This document shows positions 16,279 through 24,970 of a stretch of DNA of 35,139 nucleotides, in pieces. A program made the translations under genes and the position numbers. This DNA comes from Bacillota bacterium (GTDB lineage: Bacteria > Bacillota > Clostridia > Acetivibrionales > DSM-2933): contig JAUZPS010000002.1 of assembly GCA_030705945.1 (NCBI GenBank), positions 1 to 35,139 on the forward strand, read 5' to 3'. Positions within the stretch are counted from its first letter, which is position 1, and the number at the start of each line of letters is the position of its first letter. The notes below the pieces were generated by a model. That model saw only the letters and a program-made list of their open reading frames with translations, was not told the DNA's origin and made no database searches.

Positions 16279-18168
16279 ATGTTTAAAGGTTTAAAAAGAC
16301 TATTAATAGGCCGTCCACTAAAAAATGAAGTAGCAGATGAAGAAAAGTATAGCGTATTTGGCGGTTTGCCTATACTTGCCAGCGATGCTTTATCATCAGT
16401 AGCATACGCGACTGAAGAAATTCTTTTGGTTCTGACTCCGGCAATTGGTTTATTGGCTTTTCCATATTTAAATTATATATCTATAGCTATTATATCCCTT
16501 GTTCTGATACTTGCCATATCTTACAGCCAGACGATAAAGAGTTATCCAAACGGCGGGGGAGCATATATTGTTGCTAAAGAAAATATTGGCGTTATTGCTG
16601 GAGTAGCTGCAGGCGCTGCGTTATCATTGGATTACATTTTGACGGTATCTGTAAGTATATCTTCAGGTGTTGCCCAGATAGTCTCTGTTTTTTCAGATTT
16701 AGCTCCATACAAAGTTCCTCTATGCGTTGTCATTGTTCTCCTTCTGATGGTTGGCAATCTGAGAGGCTTGCGTGAATCCGCCAAACTTTTCAGTTTCCCG
16801 GCTTACGCTTTTATGTTTGCAATGTTTTCCATGATTATTTGTGGAATAGCGAAAATAAAGTCCGGTTATACGCCCGTATCTCATCCGATTGACACCGGAA
16901 CACAAGCAGTATCCATGTTTCTGCTTCTTAAAGCTTTTTCTAACGGTTGCGCCGCGCTGACAGGTATTGAGGCTGTAAGCAACGCGGTACCAAATTTTAA
17001 AAGCCCATCTACCAAAAATGCCCGTAAAGTAATGGTCATTCTTGGCTTCCTGATAGTCTGCTTTTTTGGTGGAACTTCCCTTCTGGCAAACCTATATCAT
17101 GTTGTTCCTATAACAGAGATTCATCATGAGAAAACAGTGCTTGTAGGGATCGCGGAACAGGTTTTCACAGGCAACCTGAAATTCATGTTTTACTTTTTGC
17201 TGGCCGCAACTTTCACAATACTCGCTTTAGCTGCTAATACCGCATTTTCCGGCTTCCCGCTGCTTATATCCATAATGGCTAAGGAAGGATACGCTCCTCG
17301 TCAGTTAAGCATGCGTGGCGACAGATTGAGCTATTCAAATGGTATAATTGTTTTATCATCATTATCCATACTCTTAATTGTAGTATTCAAAGCTGAAGTA
17401 AGCGCATTGATAGGACTTTATTCCATAGGAGTTTTTATCTCTTTTACGTTATCCCAGTCGGGTATGTTTTTAAAATGGGTGCGCAATAGAAATAAAAATT
17501 GGATGTTTAAAGCCTTTATTAATGGTTTAGGCGCCCTGGTAACCTTTGTAGCGGTAATCGTAATTGCGATTGTTAAATTTGACCAAAAAGCCTGGGTAGT
17601 AGTTATAGTTATTCCAATCCTAATATTTGGTATGTTAAAAGTTAAGAAACATTATACCGCTGTCTCCAAACAATTAAGAATTCCTACTGAAGAACTCACT
17701 CAGATAGATATTAACGCTTCTCTTTACACAAACCGTGTTATTGTTCCTATTGAGAGCGTCAATAAGGCTAGCATACGAGCATTGAGATACGCCCGCACAA
17801 TATCCGAGAATGTTGTCGCGTTTAATGTCTCAATTGATGAAGAAACAGGAAATAAAGTCAAGGAGAGATTTGCGTTAATCAAAACCGATATTCCTCTTAT
17901 TGTAAAGTATTCGCCTTTTAGAAAAGTAGTGGAGCCTCTACTTAAGTTTATTGAATCAACAGAATATGATTATCAGAAAGGTGATATGGTTACGGTAATT
18001 TTACCTGAATTTTCAGTAAAATCAGCGTGGCAGGAATTGCTTCATAACCAGACCAGATTGTTTATTCAGAATGAACTCATGAAACATAAACACATTGTGG
18101 TTTCAACTATGCCGCTTCAATTAAAGGATGATGATTATGTTATGAAATCTCCGAAGTACAAAATCTAA
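16279..18168 (+). CDS. kimA: KimA-type high-affinity potassium transporter (APC superfamily)
   Basis: A 629-residue membrane protein with about 12 transmembrane helices up to residue 460 and a soluble C-terminal domain of about 170 residues. It matches Bacillus KimA (YdaO) closely: GRPLKNE near the start, then LASDALSSVAYATEEIL, SYPNGGGAYIVAKENIG and SLDYILTVSVSISSG. Asp36 and Tyr43 and the Asp118-Tyr119 pair fall at the positions of residues reported to bind potassium in B. subtilis KimA. That transporter is a K+/H+ symporter inhibited by c-di-AMP, and this window also encodes the c-di-AMP phosphodiesterase GdpP. AAGGTGG precedes the ATG. The gene converges on recD2 with only 8 bp between the stops and no terminator visible. 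Confidence 0.85.
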   Translation: MFKGLKRLLIGRPLKNEVADEEKYSVFGGLPILASDALSSVAYATEEILLVLTPAIGLLAFPYLNYISIAIISLVLILAISYSQTIKSYPNGGGAYIVAKENIGVIAGVAAGAALSLDYILTVSVSISSGVAQIVSVFSDLAPYKVPLCVVIVLLLMVGNLRGLRESAKLFSFPAYAFMFAMFSMIICGIAKIKSGYTPVSHPIDTGTQAVSMFLLLKAFSNGCAALTGIEAVSNAVPNFKSPSTKNARKVMVILGFLIVCFFGGTSLLANLYHVVPITEIHHEKTVLVGIAEQVFTGNLKFMFYFLLAATFTILALAANTAFSGFPLLISIMAKEGYAPRQLSMRGDRLSYSNGIIVLSSLSILLIVVFKAEVSALIGLYSIGVFISFTLSQSGMFLKWVRNRNKNWMFKAFINGLGALVTFVAVIVIAIVKFDQKAWVVVIVIPILIFGMLKVKKHYTAVSKQLRIPTEELTQIDINASLYTNRVIVPIESVNKASIRALRYARTISENVVAFNVSIDEETGNKVKERFALIKTDIPLIVKYSPFRKVVEPLLKFIESTEYDYQKGDMVTVILPEFSVKSAWQELLHNQTRLFIQNELMKHKHIVVSTMPLQLKDDDYVMKSPKYKI

Positions 18169-18176
18169 TAGAGTAA

Positions 18177-20393
18177 TCACCATATCCCGGAAAATCCTTT
18201 AATAAGCCTTTGCGAAAGACTTGAATACCTGTCGGTTTCCTTTACATTATTAACCATAAGTTGAAGCACACTCTCATAACCCACAAGTATTACAATGTCT
18301 TTTGCTCTTGTTATGGCAGTATAGAGAAGATTTCTGGTAAGCAGTATATTGGGGCCGCTAAACAATGGGATTATTACCGCAGGGAATTCGCTTCCCTGAC
18401 TTTTATGAATTGTAACTGCGTAAGCAAGTTCTAGTTCGTCCAAAATACTGAAATCATACTCTACAATTTTTTCATCATCAAAAATTACAGTCATATAATG
18501 TTCTTCAATGTCGATGCTCTGTATAATTCCAGTATCGCCATTAAAGACCCCTTGACCTTCGCTCCTTATTAGTCCGGTCTTTTCCCATCTTAAGCTGTAG
18601 TTATTTTTTATTTGCATGACCCGATCGCCTTCACGAAAAATAAAATCTCTGAAGGTTTTCTCTGATCTCCCCCTGTCCGCTGGATTCAAATATTTCTGTA
18701 ATTCTTTATTCATGCTTAGCACACCCGTAATACCCTTCTTTGTCGGAGTAAGAACCTGTATTTGTTTCATGGGGTCATAGCCGTAGCTTGCAGGCAACCT
18801 TTTGTAACATAACTCAGCAATGGTTGAAACTATATCTTCTCCTCTCTGGCGTGGCATAAAAAAGAAATCTTTATCCTTTACATTGAGATATGGCATGTTT
18901 CCTTTGTTTATTCTATGAGCGTTTACAACAATCATGCTTTCCTCTGCCTGTCTGAAAACATCGGTCAGCTTGACGGTATTTATCATATTGCTTGATATTA
19001 TATCCTTCAATACGCGCCCGGCGCCAACAGATGGAAGTTGATCAATATCTCCTACAAGAATAAGCCTTGTTCCTTGCGCTATTGCTTTTAACAGGCTATT
19101 CATCAGAAGTATATCAACCATGGACATTTCATCAACTATTATTGCATCTGACTCTATCGGGTTTGCCTCTGTCTTTGAAAAAAGCATTTCCTCGTTATCA
19201 CCGCTGTAACCGATTTCAAGGAGCCTGTGAATTGTTTTTGCTTCAAAGCCGGTAGCTTCCGTCATACGTTTTGCGGCTCTTCCCGTTGGCGCTGTTAGCG
19301 CTACATCTAATCCTTCCTTAATCAGAAGCTTAATTATACTCTTTATGATTGTCGTTTTTCCAGTTCCTGGCCCACCGGTTATTACAATAACCCCATTTGT
19401 GAGGGACTCTTTTATAGCGGTTAACTGATTATTCGCAAAATCAATTCCTTCCTCTTTCTGAACCTCAATAATACGATTTTCCAGCTCAATAACATCACCC
19501 TTAAACTCCACCGAAGAAAGTTCCATTAATCTTTTGCATACGGATTTCTCAGCATTATAAAAAGCGCTTAAATATATTTTATTTACCCCTTCATCCTTTT
19601 CCAAATAGATTACTTTATCTAAAAGAAGTCTTATTATCGCATCCTTAATTTGATCAATTTGAATTTCCAGCAATTGCGCCGTAAGTTCAGTCAGTTTATC
19701 TTCAGGCAAATAAGTATGACCATTTGCCGCTCCTTGCGTCAAAACGAACTTTATTCCACTGCTAACCCTATATGTTGACATAGGATCTATGCCAAGACTC
19801 ATAGCCACTTTATCAGCTGTTTTGAAGGTTATTCCGAATATCATCTCTGAAAGCTTATACGGGTTCTCTTTTATTTCATCTATTGACCTATCACCAAACA
19901 ATTTATATATTTTAGTTGAGTATATCGGACTTATTCCATACTCCTGGAAAAATAATATAACATTTCTTAGTCCTTGCTGTTCATTAAAGGCTTGTCCTAT
20001 ATTAATTGCCTTTTCAAGACTTATTCCCCTGATAAGGGACAGCTGTTGAGGGTTGAATCCGATTATATTTAATGCGTCATCTCCAAAACGCTTTACTATT
20101 TTAGCTGCCGTAGCAGGCCCAATACCCTTTAACACTCCTGAAGCAAGATATTTTTCAATAGCTTCAGATGTTTTTGGAAGCAGCTTTTCATAGCACTCGA
20201 CCTTAAACTGCTCACCATAATCAGGGTGTTCAACCCACCTGCCCATGACCTTTACCGTCTCCCCAATATTTATAAACGGCATAAAACCCACGGCCGTTAC
20301 TATTACCTTTTCAGCTCTTACATCGCAAACGGTATATCCGTTAGCTTCGTTAGTAAATATTATATCTTCAATTATTCCTTCTATCGTATCCAA
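18177..20393 (-). CDS. recD2: RecD2-type DNA helicase
   Basis: A 5'-3' superfamily 1B helicase of the RecD2 family, acting in DNA repair and replication-fork maintenance without RecB or RecC. It has an N-terminal OB-like region, helix-hairpin-helix motifs (VLKGIGPATAAKIVKRFG), Walker A GGPGTGKTT (about residues 340-348), motif Ia-like LTAPTGRAAKR, the DEXX-box VDEMSMVD, LVGDIDQLPSVG, and the C-terminal AVTIHKSQGSEFP and YTAITRAK motifs. Length is about 738 residues, normal for RecD2. The start chosen is TTG at 20393, 6 nt after AAAGGTG, giving MDTIEGIIEDIIF; a GTG at 20402 overlaps that Shine-Dalgarno. The gene stands alone, with repeats R2 and R1 upstream. Confidence 0.93.
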   Translation of the reverse strand: MDTIEGIIEDIIFTNEANGYTVCDVRAEKVIVTAVGFMPFINIGETVKVMGRWVEHPDYGEQFKVECYEKLLPKTSEAIEKYLASGVLKGIGPATAAKIVKRFGDDALNIIGFNPQQLSLIRGISLEKAINIGQAFNEQQGLRNVILFFQEYGISPIYSTKIYKLFGDRSIDEIKENPYKLSEMIFGITFKTADKVAMSLGIDPMSTYRVSSGIKFVLTQGAANGHTYLPEDKLTELTAQLLEIQIDQIKDAIIRLLLDKVIYLEKDEGVNKIYLSAFYNAEKSVCKRLMELSSVEFKGDVIELENRIIEVQKEEGIDFANNQLTAIKESLTNGVIVITGGPGTGKTTIIKSIIKLLIKEGLDVALTAPTGRAAKRMTEATGFEAKTIHRLLEIGYSGDNEEMLFSKTEANPIESDAIIVDEMSMVDILLMNSLLKAIAQGTRLILVGDIDQLPSVGAGRVLKDIISSNMINTVKLTDVFRQAEESMIVVNAHRINKGNMPYLNVKDKDFFFMPRQRGEDIVSTIAELCYKRLPASYGYDPMKQIQVLTPTKKGITGVLSMNKELQKYLNPADRGRSEKTFRDFIFREGDRVMQIKNNYSLRWEKTGLIRSEGQGVFNGDTGIIQSIDIEEHYMTVIFDDEKIVEYDFSILDELELAYAVTIHKSQGSEFPAVIIPLFSGPNILLTRNLLYTAITRAKDIVILVGYESVLQLMVNNVKETDRYSSLSQRLIKGFSGIW

Positions 20394-20420
20394 TAATTTC
20401 ACCTTTTTAGTAATTTATAA

Positions 20421-20460
20421 TTTATATGTAAATCTATATAATTATATGTAAATCTATATA
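20421..20460. repeat. 20-bp tandem duplication upstream of recD2
   Basis: TTATATGTAAATCTATATA occurs at 20422-20440 and 20442-20460, exactly 20 bp apart. It abuts repeat R2 and lies 30-70 bp upstream of recD2, so it may hold the AT-rich promoter of that gene. Function unknown. Confidence 0.75.
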
Positions 20461-20541
20461 AGTTTCGAAAAAGATTTTACATTAAAAATGCAGTTAATGC
20501 GTCTGCATTTTACCATCAAAGCTGTACTTTTCGCAGCTTAT
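20458..20541 (+). repeat. R2 hairpin repeat, copy 1
   Basis: An imperfect palindrome: outer arms ATAAGTTTCGAAAAAG / CTTTTCGCAGCTTAT, inner hairpin AAAATGCAG / CTGCATTTT with a 9-nt loop. About 85% identical to R2 copy 2 at 34975; the similarity extends about 20 bp past the outer arm to TATATATTTTG (20561). R1 copy B starts 12 bp further on. Both repeats lie in the 393-bp gap upstream of recD2. Confidence 0.85.
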
Positions 20542-20573
20542 GAATCAAAGTATATATTTTGTTTTTTTGATGC

Positions 20574-20678
20574 TATATAAAAAGCAATTAATCTTTTACA
20601 TTTGCCTATCGCAAAATAACGTTAAAGCGTTCGTTATTTTGCTCCGTCAAATGTAAGATTAATAGTGCTTTTTATATA
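20574..20678 (+). repeat. R1 repeat, copy B
   Basis: 105 bp, identical to copy A (7671-7775). It lies between the small membrane-protein gene (20787) and recD2, next to R2 copy 1. Identity over 105 bp between loci 13 kb apart points to recent spread or gene conversion. Confidence 0.95.
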
Positions 20679-20786
20679 CCTTATATAATATCAAATAAAC
20701 ATAGCAGTTTCAAACTTCATCAAAATTTAAATGTTTCTAATATTTAGAAAATTGTTAATTGATTTCATTGCGCCCTTTTATATAGC

Positions 20787-21167
20787 TCATTCTTTACCGA
20801 GCGCCCTTTTTTCATTGTCAGCAAAATCCTTAAATATTTCGTTTCTTTCTGTTTTATTGTAAATATCAATCACATCATAGCTATTTTTTAGTTTGGTAAG
20901 AATCTGCAGAGTGTCATCATTTGAGCCCATATCAATGATATTGAGCTTTCCGTTCATAATTATGTTTCTTATAGCTCCTCCTGTAAGCATGCCCCTTACA
21001 AGCCCTTCAACCGTATCCTGTTGGTTTTTAACAATCAAAACCAACTTCGCGTCGGAATTTTTAGTTGTCTTATGCTGAGTTATGGAATCCACAACACTTA
21101 TTACCAGTGATAACATACCATACACTGCCAGTAAATAAATAAGTATTTCAGGAATTATATTAAACAT
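20787..21167 (-). CDS. Small membrane-anchored protein of unknown function, partial GT-A-like
   Basis: A 126-residue protein. Residues 4-29 form one transmembrane helix (ILIYLLAVYGMLSLVISVV). The soluble part, LVLIVKNQQDTVEGLVRGML followed by LNIIDMGSNDDTLQILTKL, resembles the first half of a family 2 glycosyltransferase (the 'vRNee..i...l' strand-helix and the 'vvD.gS.DdT..il' loop). The DxD motif and the whole second half are missing, so it is unlikely to be an active transferase. GGGGGTG precedes the ATG. It is flanked by metK's terminator upstream and R1-B downstream. I cannot assign a function; the intact frame and good start suggest a real gene. Confidence 0.7.
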   Translation of the reverse strand: MFNIIPEILIYLLAVYGMLSLVISVVDSITQHKTTKNSDAKLVLIVKNQQDTVEGLVRGMLTGGAIRNIIMNGKLNIIDMGSNDDTLQILTKLKNSYDVIDIYNKTERNEIFKDFADNEKRALGKE

Positions 21168-21245
21168 TATAATACACCCCCATAAATTAATTTATTCTGG
21201 AAAAACATAAAAGGTTACAATAAGATTAGAACAAATAAAAATAAA

Positions 21246-21332
21246 GCGTTTCAGACATTTTTCTATAGATAACTTCGGAATAAGCTGTTTTCACGGCTTG
21301 TCAGAAGTTGCATAAAATAATGTCCGAAACGC
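21246..21332 (-). terminator. Terminator/structured RNA after metK
   Basis: Three nested stems on the minus strand: GCGTTTCGGACATT with AATGTCTGAAACGC (14 bp, one G-U), then AACTTC/GAAGTT, then AAGC..TG/CA..GCTT around GAAAACA. A UUUAUUUUUAUUU tail follows. It begins 33 bp after the metK stop. It is larger and more elaborate than an ordinary terminator. The G-U pair exists only on the minus strand, supporting transcription in that direction. Confidence 0.75.
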
Positions 21333-21364
21333 CCTTATGTATTTTGCAATAAAATATTAACTTG

Positions 21365-22558
21365 TTATATAATCTCTGCCTCTCTTTTTAATATATCAGC
21401 CTTATCTGTCTTTTCCCATGATAATTCAACATCAGTACGTCCAAAATGACCATACGCTGCTGTCTGCTTGTAAATTGGTCTTCTTAATTCCAGTGTCTTT
21501 ATTATACCTGCAGGTCTTAAATCAAAGTTCTTTTGAACTAACCTAACAAGCTTATCCTCAGAAATTTTACCGGTTCCGAAAGTATCAACCAAAATAGATA
21601 CCGGCCGAGCTACTCCGATTGCGTAAGCCAGCTGTACTTCACATCTTTTTGCCAATCCCGCAGCTACGATATTTTTAGCGACATACCTTGCTGCATAAGC
21701 TGCTGAACGGTCAACTTTTGTCGGATCTTTGCCTGAGAAAGCTCCGCCTCCATGTCTTGCATATCCTCCATATGTGTCAACAATGATCTTTCTTCCTGTC
21801 AATCCTGAATCTCCTTGAGGTCCCCCAACTACAAATCTTCCCGTAGGGTTAATAAGAATTTTTGTATTTGAGTCAATCAATTCAGCAGGTATAGTGGGCT
21901 TAATTACTAGTTCAATTAAGTCTTTTTCGATTGTATCATGGTCTACATCAGCGCTGTGCTGAGTAGAAATTACTATTGTATCAACTCTTACCGGCCTATT
22001 GTCTTCATACTCGACAGTAACCTGTGATTTTCCATCAGGTCTTAGATATTTTACTTTGCCTGCTTTTCTTATATCAGTCAGTTTCTTTACAAGTTTATGC
22101 GCCAGCGAGATCGGCATCGGCATGAGCTCTGGCGTCTCGTCGCAAGCAAAACCGAACATCATGCCCTGGTCGCCTGCGCCAATGGCTTCTATTTCTGCAT
22201 CGGTCATTTCACCTTTCTTTGCTTCTAGAGCCTTATTTACACCCATGGCAATATCAGGCGACTGCTCGTCTATTGAAGTGATGACGGAGCATGTATCACA
22301 GTCAAAACCATATTTTGCTCTGTCATAACCAATTTCTCTTATGGTATTTCTTACGATGCGAGGTATATCAACATAACAATTAGTTGTAATTTCACCCATT
22401 ACAAGCACTAATCCCGTTGTTACGGCAGTCTCGCAGGCTACCCTTGCATTTGGATCCTTTTCAAATATTGCATCCAGCACTGAATCAGATATCTGATCGC
22501 AAATTTTATCTGGATGCCCCTCTGTTACTGATTCTGAAGTAAATAATATTCTTCCCAT
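21365..22558 (-). CDS. metK: S-adenosylmethionine synthetase
   Basis: Makes S-adenosylmethionine from methionine and ATP in the cytoplasm. The 397 residues are full length. Signatures: FTSESVTEGHPDKICDQISD at the N-terminus (ATP/methionine site), GAGDQGMMFGFACDET in the middle, and GGGAFSGKDPTKVDRSAAY (phosphate-binding loop) in the C-terminal third. A SAM-I riboswitch with its own terminator (22749-22895) precedes it, so the product limits its own synthesis. Repeat R1-C lies between riboswitch and gene, ending 53 bp before the ATG. GCGGAGGAATT supplies the ribosome-binding site. Confidence 0.98.
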   Translation of the reverse strand: MGRILFTSESVTEGHPDKICDQISDSVLDAIFEKDPNARVACETAVTTGLVLVMGEITTNCYVDIPRIVRNTIREIGYDRAKYGFDCDTCSVITSIDEQSPDIAMGVNKALEAKKGEMTDAEIEAIGAGDQGMMFGFACDETPELMPMPISLAHKLVKKLTDIRKAGKVKYLRPDGKSQVTVEYEDNRPVRVDTIVISTQHSADVDHDTIEKDLIELVIKPTIPAELIDSNTKILINPTGRFVVGGPQGDSGLTGRKIIVDTYGGYARHGGGAFSGKDPTKVDRSAAYAARYVAKNIVAAGLAKRCEVQLAYAIGVARPVSILVDTFGTGKISEDKLVRLVQKNFDLRPAGIIKTLELRRPIYKQTAAYGHFGRTDVELSWEKTDKADILKREAEII

Positions 22559-22610
22559 TTTAATTCCTCCGCTTGTACAATTTTATTTTTTAGACAATTA
22601 ATCTATTTTA

Positions 22611-22715
22611 TAGATAAAAAGCAATTAATCTTTTACATTTGCCTATCACAAAATAACGTTAAAGCATTCGTTATTTTGCTCCGTCAAATGTAAGATTAAT
22701 AGTGCTTTTTATATA
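22611..22715 (+). repeat. R1 repeat, copy C in the metK leader
   Basis: 105 bp, differing from copies A and B at three positions: TAGATA for TATATA at the left end, TATCACA for TATCGCA, and AAAGCATTC for AAAGCGTTC. It is transcribed as part of the metK leader whenever the upstream SAM riboswitch allows read-through. Confidence 0.95.
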
Positions 22716-22748
22716 GATTAGATCTTTTCTGTCGTTCCCAAGGAGTAC

Positions 22749-22895
22749 AAAAAAACCCCTTCAAAAGAAGAGGTTAAACATACGCTTTCCTCATCTTTCA
22801 GAATATTTGCAAATATTCTGCAGGAATTGGCACCGATACAATAAGCCGGTTGCCGGGTTTCATAGGGCTCAGTCCCTCCACCTCTCTTGATAAGG
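22749..22895 (-). promoter_or_regulatory. SAM-I (S-box) riboswitch with terminator
   Basis: On the minus strand: CUUAUCAAGAGAGGUGGAGG, GACUGAGCCCUAUGAAACCC, GGCAACCGGC, then a variable stem GCAGAAUAUUUGCAAAUAUUC and GAUGAGG, the S-box consensus in order. An intrinsic terminator AACCTCTTC-tttt-GAAGGGGTT with a U7 run (22749-22775) follows as expression platform. With SAM bound the terminator should form and metK be off. The gap from 22896 to 23122 shows nothing else definite. Confidence 0.97.
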
Positions 22896-23122
22896 TCAAT
22901 ATTAATTTGTAGAATTCAATAAAATCATTTTCGTTATATAACTGCTTATTTAATATAACTATTTACTTACTACTGGATACGTTAAGCAAGTATTGATTTT
23001 ATCTAAAAATAATATACCATATGGCTTATTAGACGTCAAGCAAAAAATTGCCTTTTTTTACATAATAAAATCTTTTTTACAATATTTTTATATTCAAATC
23101 GGTTTAAGGACGTTACAACAAA

Positions 23123-24922
23123 TTAAGCGCTTGCGAAAACTTCTTCAAACTCTGGACCTTCAATTTTCTCTTTTTCTAATAATATATTCGCCACATTATG
23201 AAGTCTGTTTATATTTTCCTTTAACAAGCTAATAGTTTTTTCATACGCGTTATCAATTATGCTCTTTATCTCATTATCTATTACCGAAGCTGTCTCTTCG
23301 CTGTAATTCTTTGATTGAGCAAAGTCTCTTCCGATAAAAACCTCGTCATTTTCGTTTCCGAATATGAGATTTGTCAGCTTATCGCTCATACCATACTTTA
23401 TTATAATGTCTCTGGCAACACTATTAGCCCGCTTCAAATCACTAGACGCGCCAGTGCTTACTTCACCTAAAACTATCTCTTCCGCAGCTCTACCGCCAAG
23501 GGCAATGACAATGCTCTCAATCAGTTGCGATTTTGTGTAATGGGTAATGTCCTCTTCTGGTCTTGCTGAAGTATATCCACCTGCCATACCTGCAGGAATT
23601 ATTGATATTCTATCCACTTTGTTGGTAGAAGAAATCACTTTAATAGCTATTGCATGGCCTGCCTCATGGTAAGCAGTAAGTTTCTTTTCTTTTTCACTCA
23701 TAACTCTGCTCTTCTTTTCAGGTCCCATAACAACCTTGAAGGTTGCTTCCTTAATTTCATCAAATGATATCTGCTTCTTATCTTTTCTTGCAGCAAGCAA
23801 TGCCGCCTCATTGAGTAGATTCTCAAGATCCGCTCCTGTAAATCCTGACGTGTTTTTAGCTATTTCGTCAAGTTTTACATCATGCCCTAACGGCTTACCT
23901 CTTGCGTGCACCTTTAAAATCTGTTCTCTTCCTTTAATATCAGGATAACCGACAATTACTCTTCTATCAAATCTTCCAGGCCTTAATAAAGCAGGATCCA
24001 GAATATCCGGTCTGTTTGTTGCGGCAAGAATAATAACACCTTCATTAAGTCCAAATCCGTCCATCTCAACAAGCAGCTGGTTCAAAGTCTGTTCACGTTC
24101 ATCATGACCACCGCCGAGCCCTGCTCCTCTATGGCGGCCAACAGCGTCTATTTCATCTATAAATACAATACAAGGCGAATTCTTTTTAGCTTGGTCAAAT
24201 AAATCTCTAACTCTTGATGCTCCAACACCGACAAACATTTCAACAAAATCAGAACCGCTTATGCTGAAAAACGGAACACCGGCCTCACCAGACACAGCTT
24301 TGGCAAGCAAAGTCTTACCTGTTCCTGGAGGTCCCACCAAAAGTACTCCCTTTGGGATTCTAGCGCCTAATTCGACGAATTTTCTAGGCTGCTTTAGAAA
24401 CTCAACAATTTCTTTAAGTTCTTCCTTTTCTTCATCTGCGCCTGCAACATCTTCAAATGTAACTTTCTTCTTTTCATCAACACTCATCTTAGCGCGGCTT
24501 TTACCAAAAGACATTACACGGCTTCCTCCGCCACCCTGAGATTGTTGTAGGAAAAATACCCAGAATAATATAAATATTACTATAAGACCAACTGTAGGTA
24601 ATATTGTAACCCACCAAGGAGCTGTTGAAGGAAGTTTACCTTCCAGGATAATCTTTTTATCCTTAACTAATGGATTTACCTCATCTAAAAATTTATCAAT
24701 AGATGGAATTACAACAGTGTATTTTGATCCTCCCGAAGCCTTATTGAGAATAACAGTTGCTTTATTTCCCTCTAAGGTTATGGATTGAACACTATTCAAT
24801 TGCGATAACAGCACTGTGTAGCTCTTAGATTCAGGATCCTGACTCAAACTGAATATGGAAAGAATGGCCAGTATTATAACCAACAGTACTATATAAAAAC
24901 TTATTCCTCTGAAATACTTCAA
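23123..24922 (-). CDS. ftsH: ATP-dependent zinc metalloprotease FtsH
   Basis: A membrane AAA+ protease that degrades damaged membrane proteins and regulators. In the 599-residue form there are two transmembrane helices (about residues 8-26 and 107-125) around an extracytoplasmic domain, then the AAA module with Walker A GPPGTGKT, Walker B CIVFIDEIDAVG, and the second region of homology ATNRPDILDPALLRPGRFDRR. The zinc site HEAGH follows. The usual start would be GTG at 24931, but AAGGAG abuts it directly. TTG at 24922 lies 8 nt after AAGGAG and gives MKYFRGISFYIVLL, the usual FtsH beginning, so TTG is preferred. It is the last gene of the tilS-hpt-ftsH order seen in many Firmicutes, but has its own promoter. 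Confidence 0.96.
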   Translation of the reverse strand: MKYFRGISFYIVLLVIILAILSIFSLSQDPESKSYTVLLSQLNSVQSITLEGNKATVILNKASGGSKYTVVIPSIDKFLDEVNPLVKDKKIILEGKLPSTAPWWVTILPTVGLIVIFILFWVFFLQQSQGGGGSRVMSFGKSRAKMSVDEKKKVTFEDVAGADEEKEELKEIVEFLKQPRKFVELGARIPKGVLLVGPPGTGKTLLAKAVSGEAGVPFFSISGSDFVEMFVGVGASRVRDLFDQAKKNSPCIVFIDEIDAVGRHRGAGLGGGHDEREQTLNQLLVEMDGFGLNEGVIILAATNRPDILDPALLRPGRFDRRVIVGYPDIKGREQILKVHARGKPLGHDVKLDEIAKNTSGFTGADLENLLNEAALLAARKDKKQISFDEIKEATFKVVMGPEKKSRVMSEKEKKLTAYHEAGHAIAIKVISSTNKVDRISIIPAGMAGGYTSARPEEDITHYTKSQLIESIVIALGGRAAEEIVLGEVSTGASSDLKRANSVARDIIIKYGMSDKLTNLIFGNENDEVFIGRDFAQSKNYSEETASVIDNEIKSIIDNAYEKTISLLKENINRLHNVANILLEKEKIEGPEFEEVFASA

Positions 24923-24941
24923 ACAGCTCACTCCTTATTAT

Positions 24942-24970
24942 TTTATATAAATCCAAACGACATTTTTCAA
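24942..24970 (-). promoter_or_regulatory. Vegetative promoter of ftsH
   Basis: TTGAAA (24965-24970), 17 bp, TATAAA (24942-24947) on the minus strand. Transcription would begin close to 24935, almost at the Shine-Dalgarno, giving an exceptionally short leader. The remaining hpt-ftsH gap (to 25187) is AT-rich without other clear signals. Confidence 0.6.

Noticed and set aside
19922..19929. TCCGATAT (minus strand), and the same 8-mer at 27541-27548 (plus strand)
   Set aside because: These lie inside recD2 and dnaB coding sequence with no TAAA-like -35 leading to a gene; treated as chance, and a caution for the weaker sigma-D calls.
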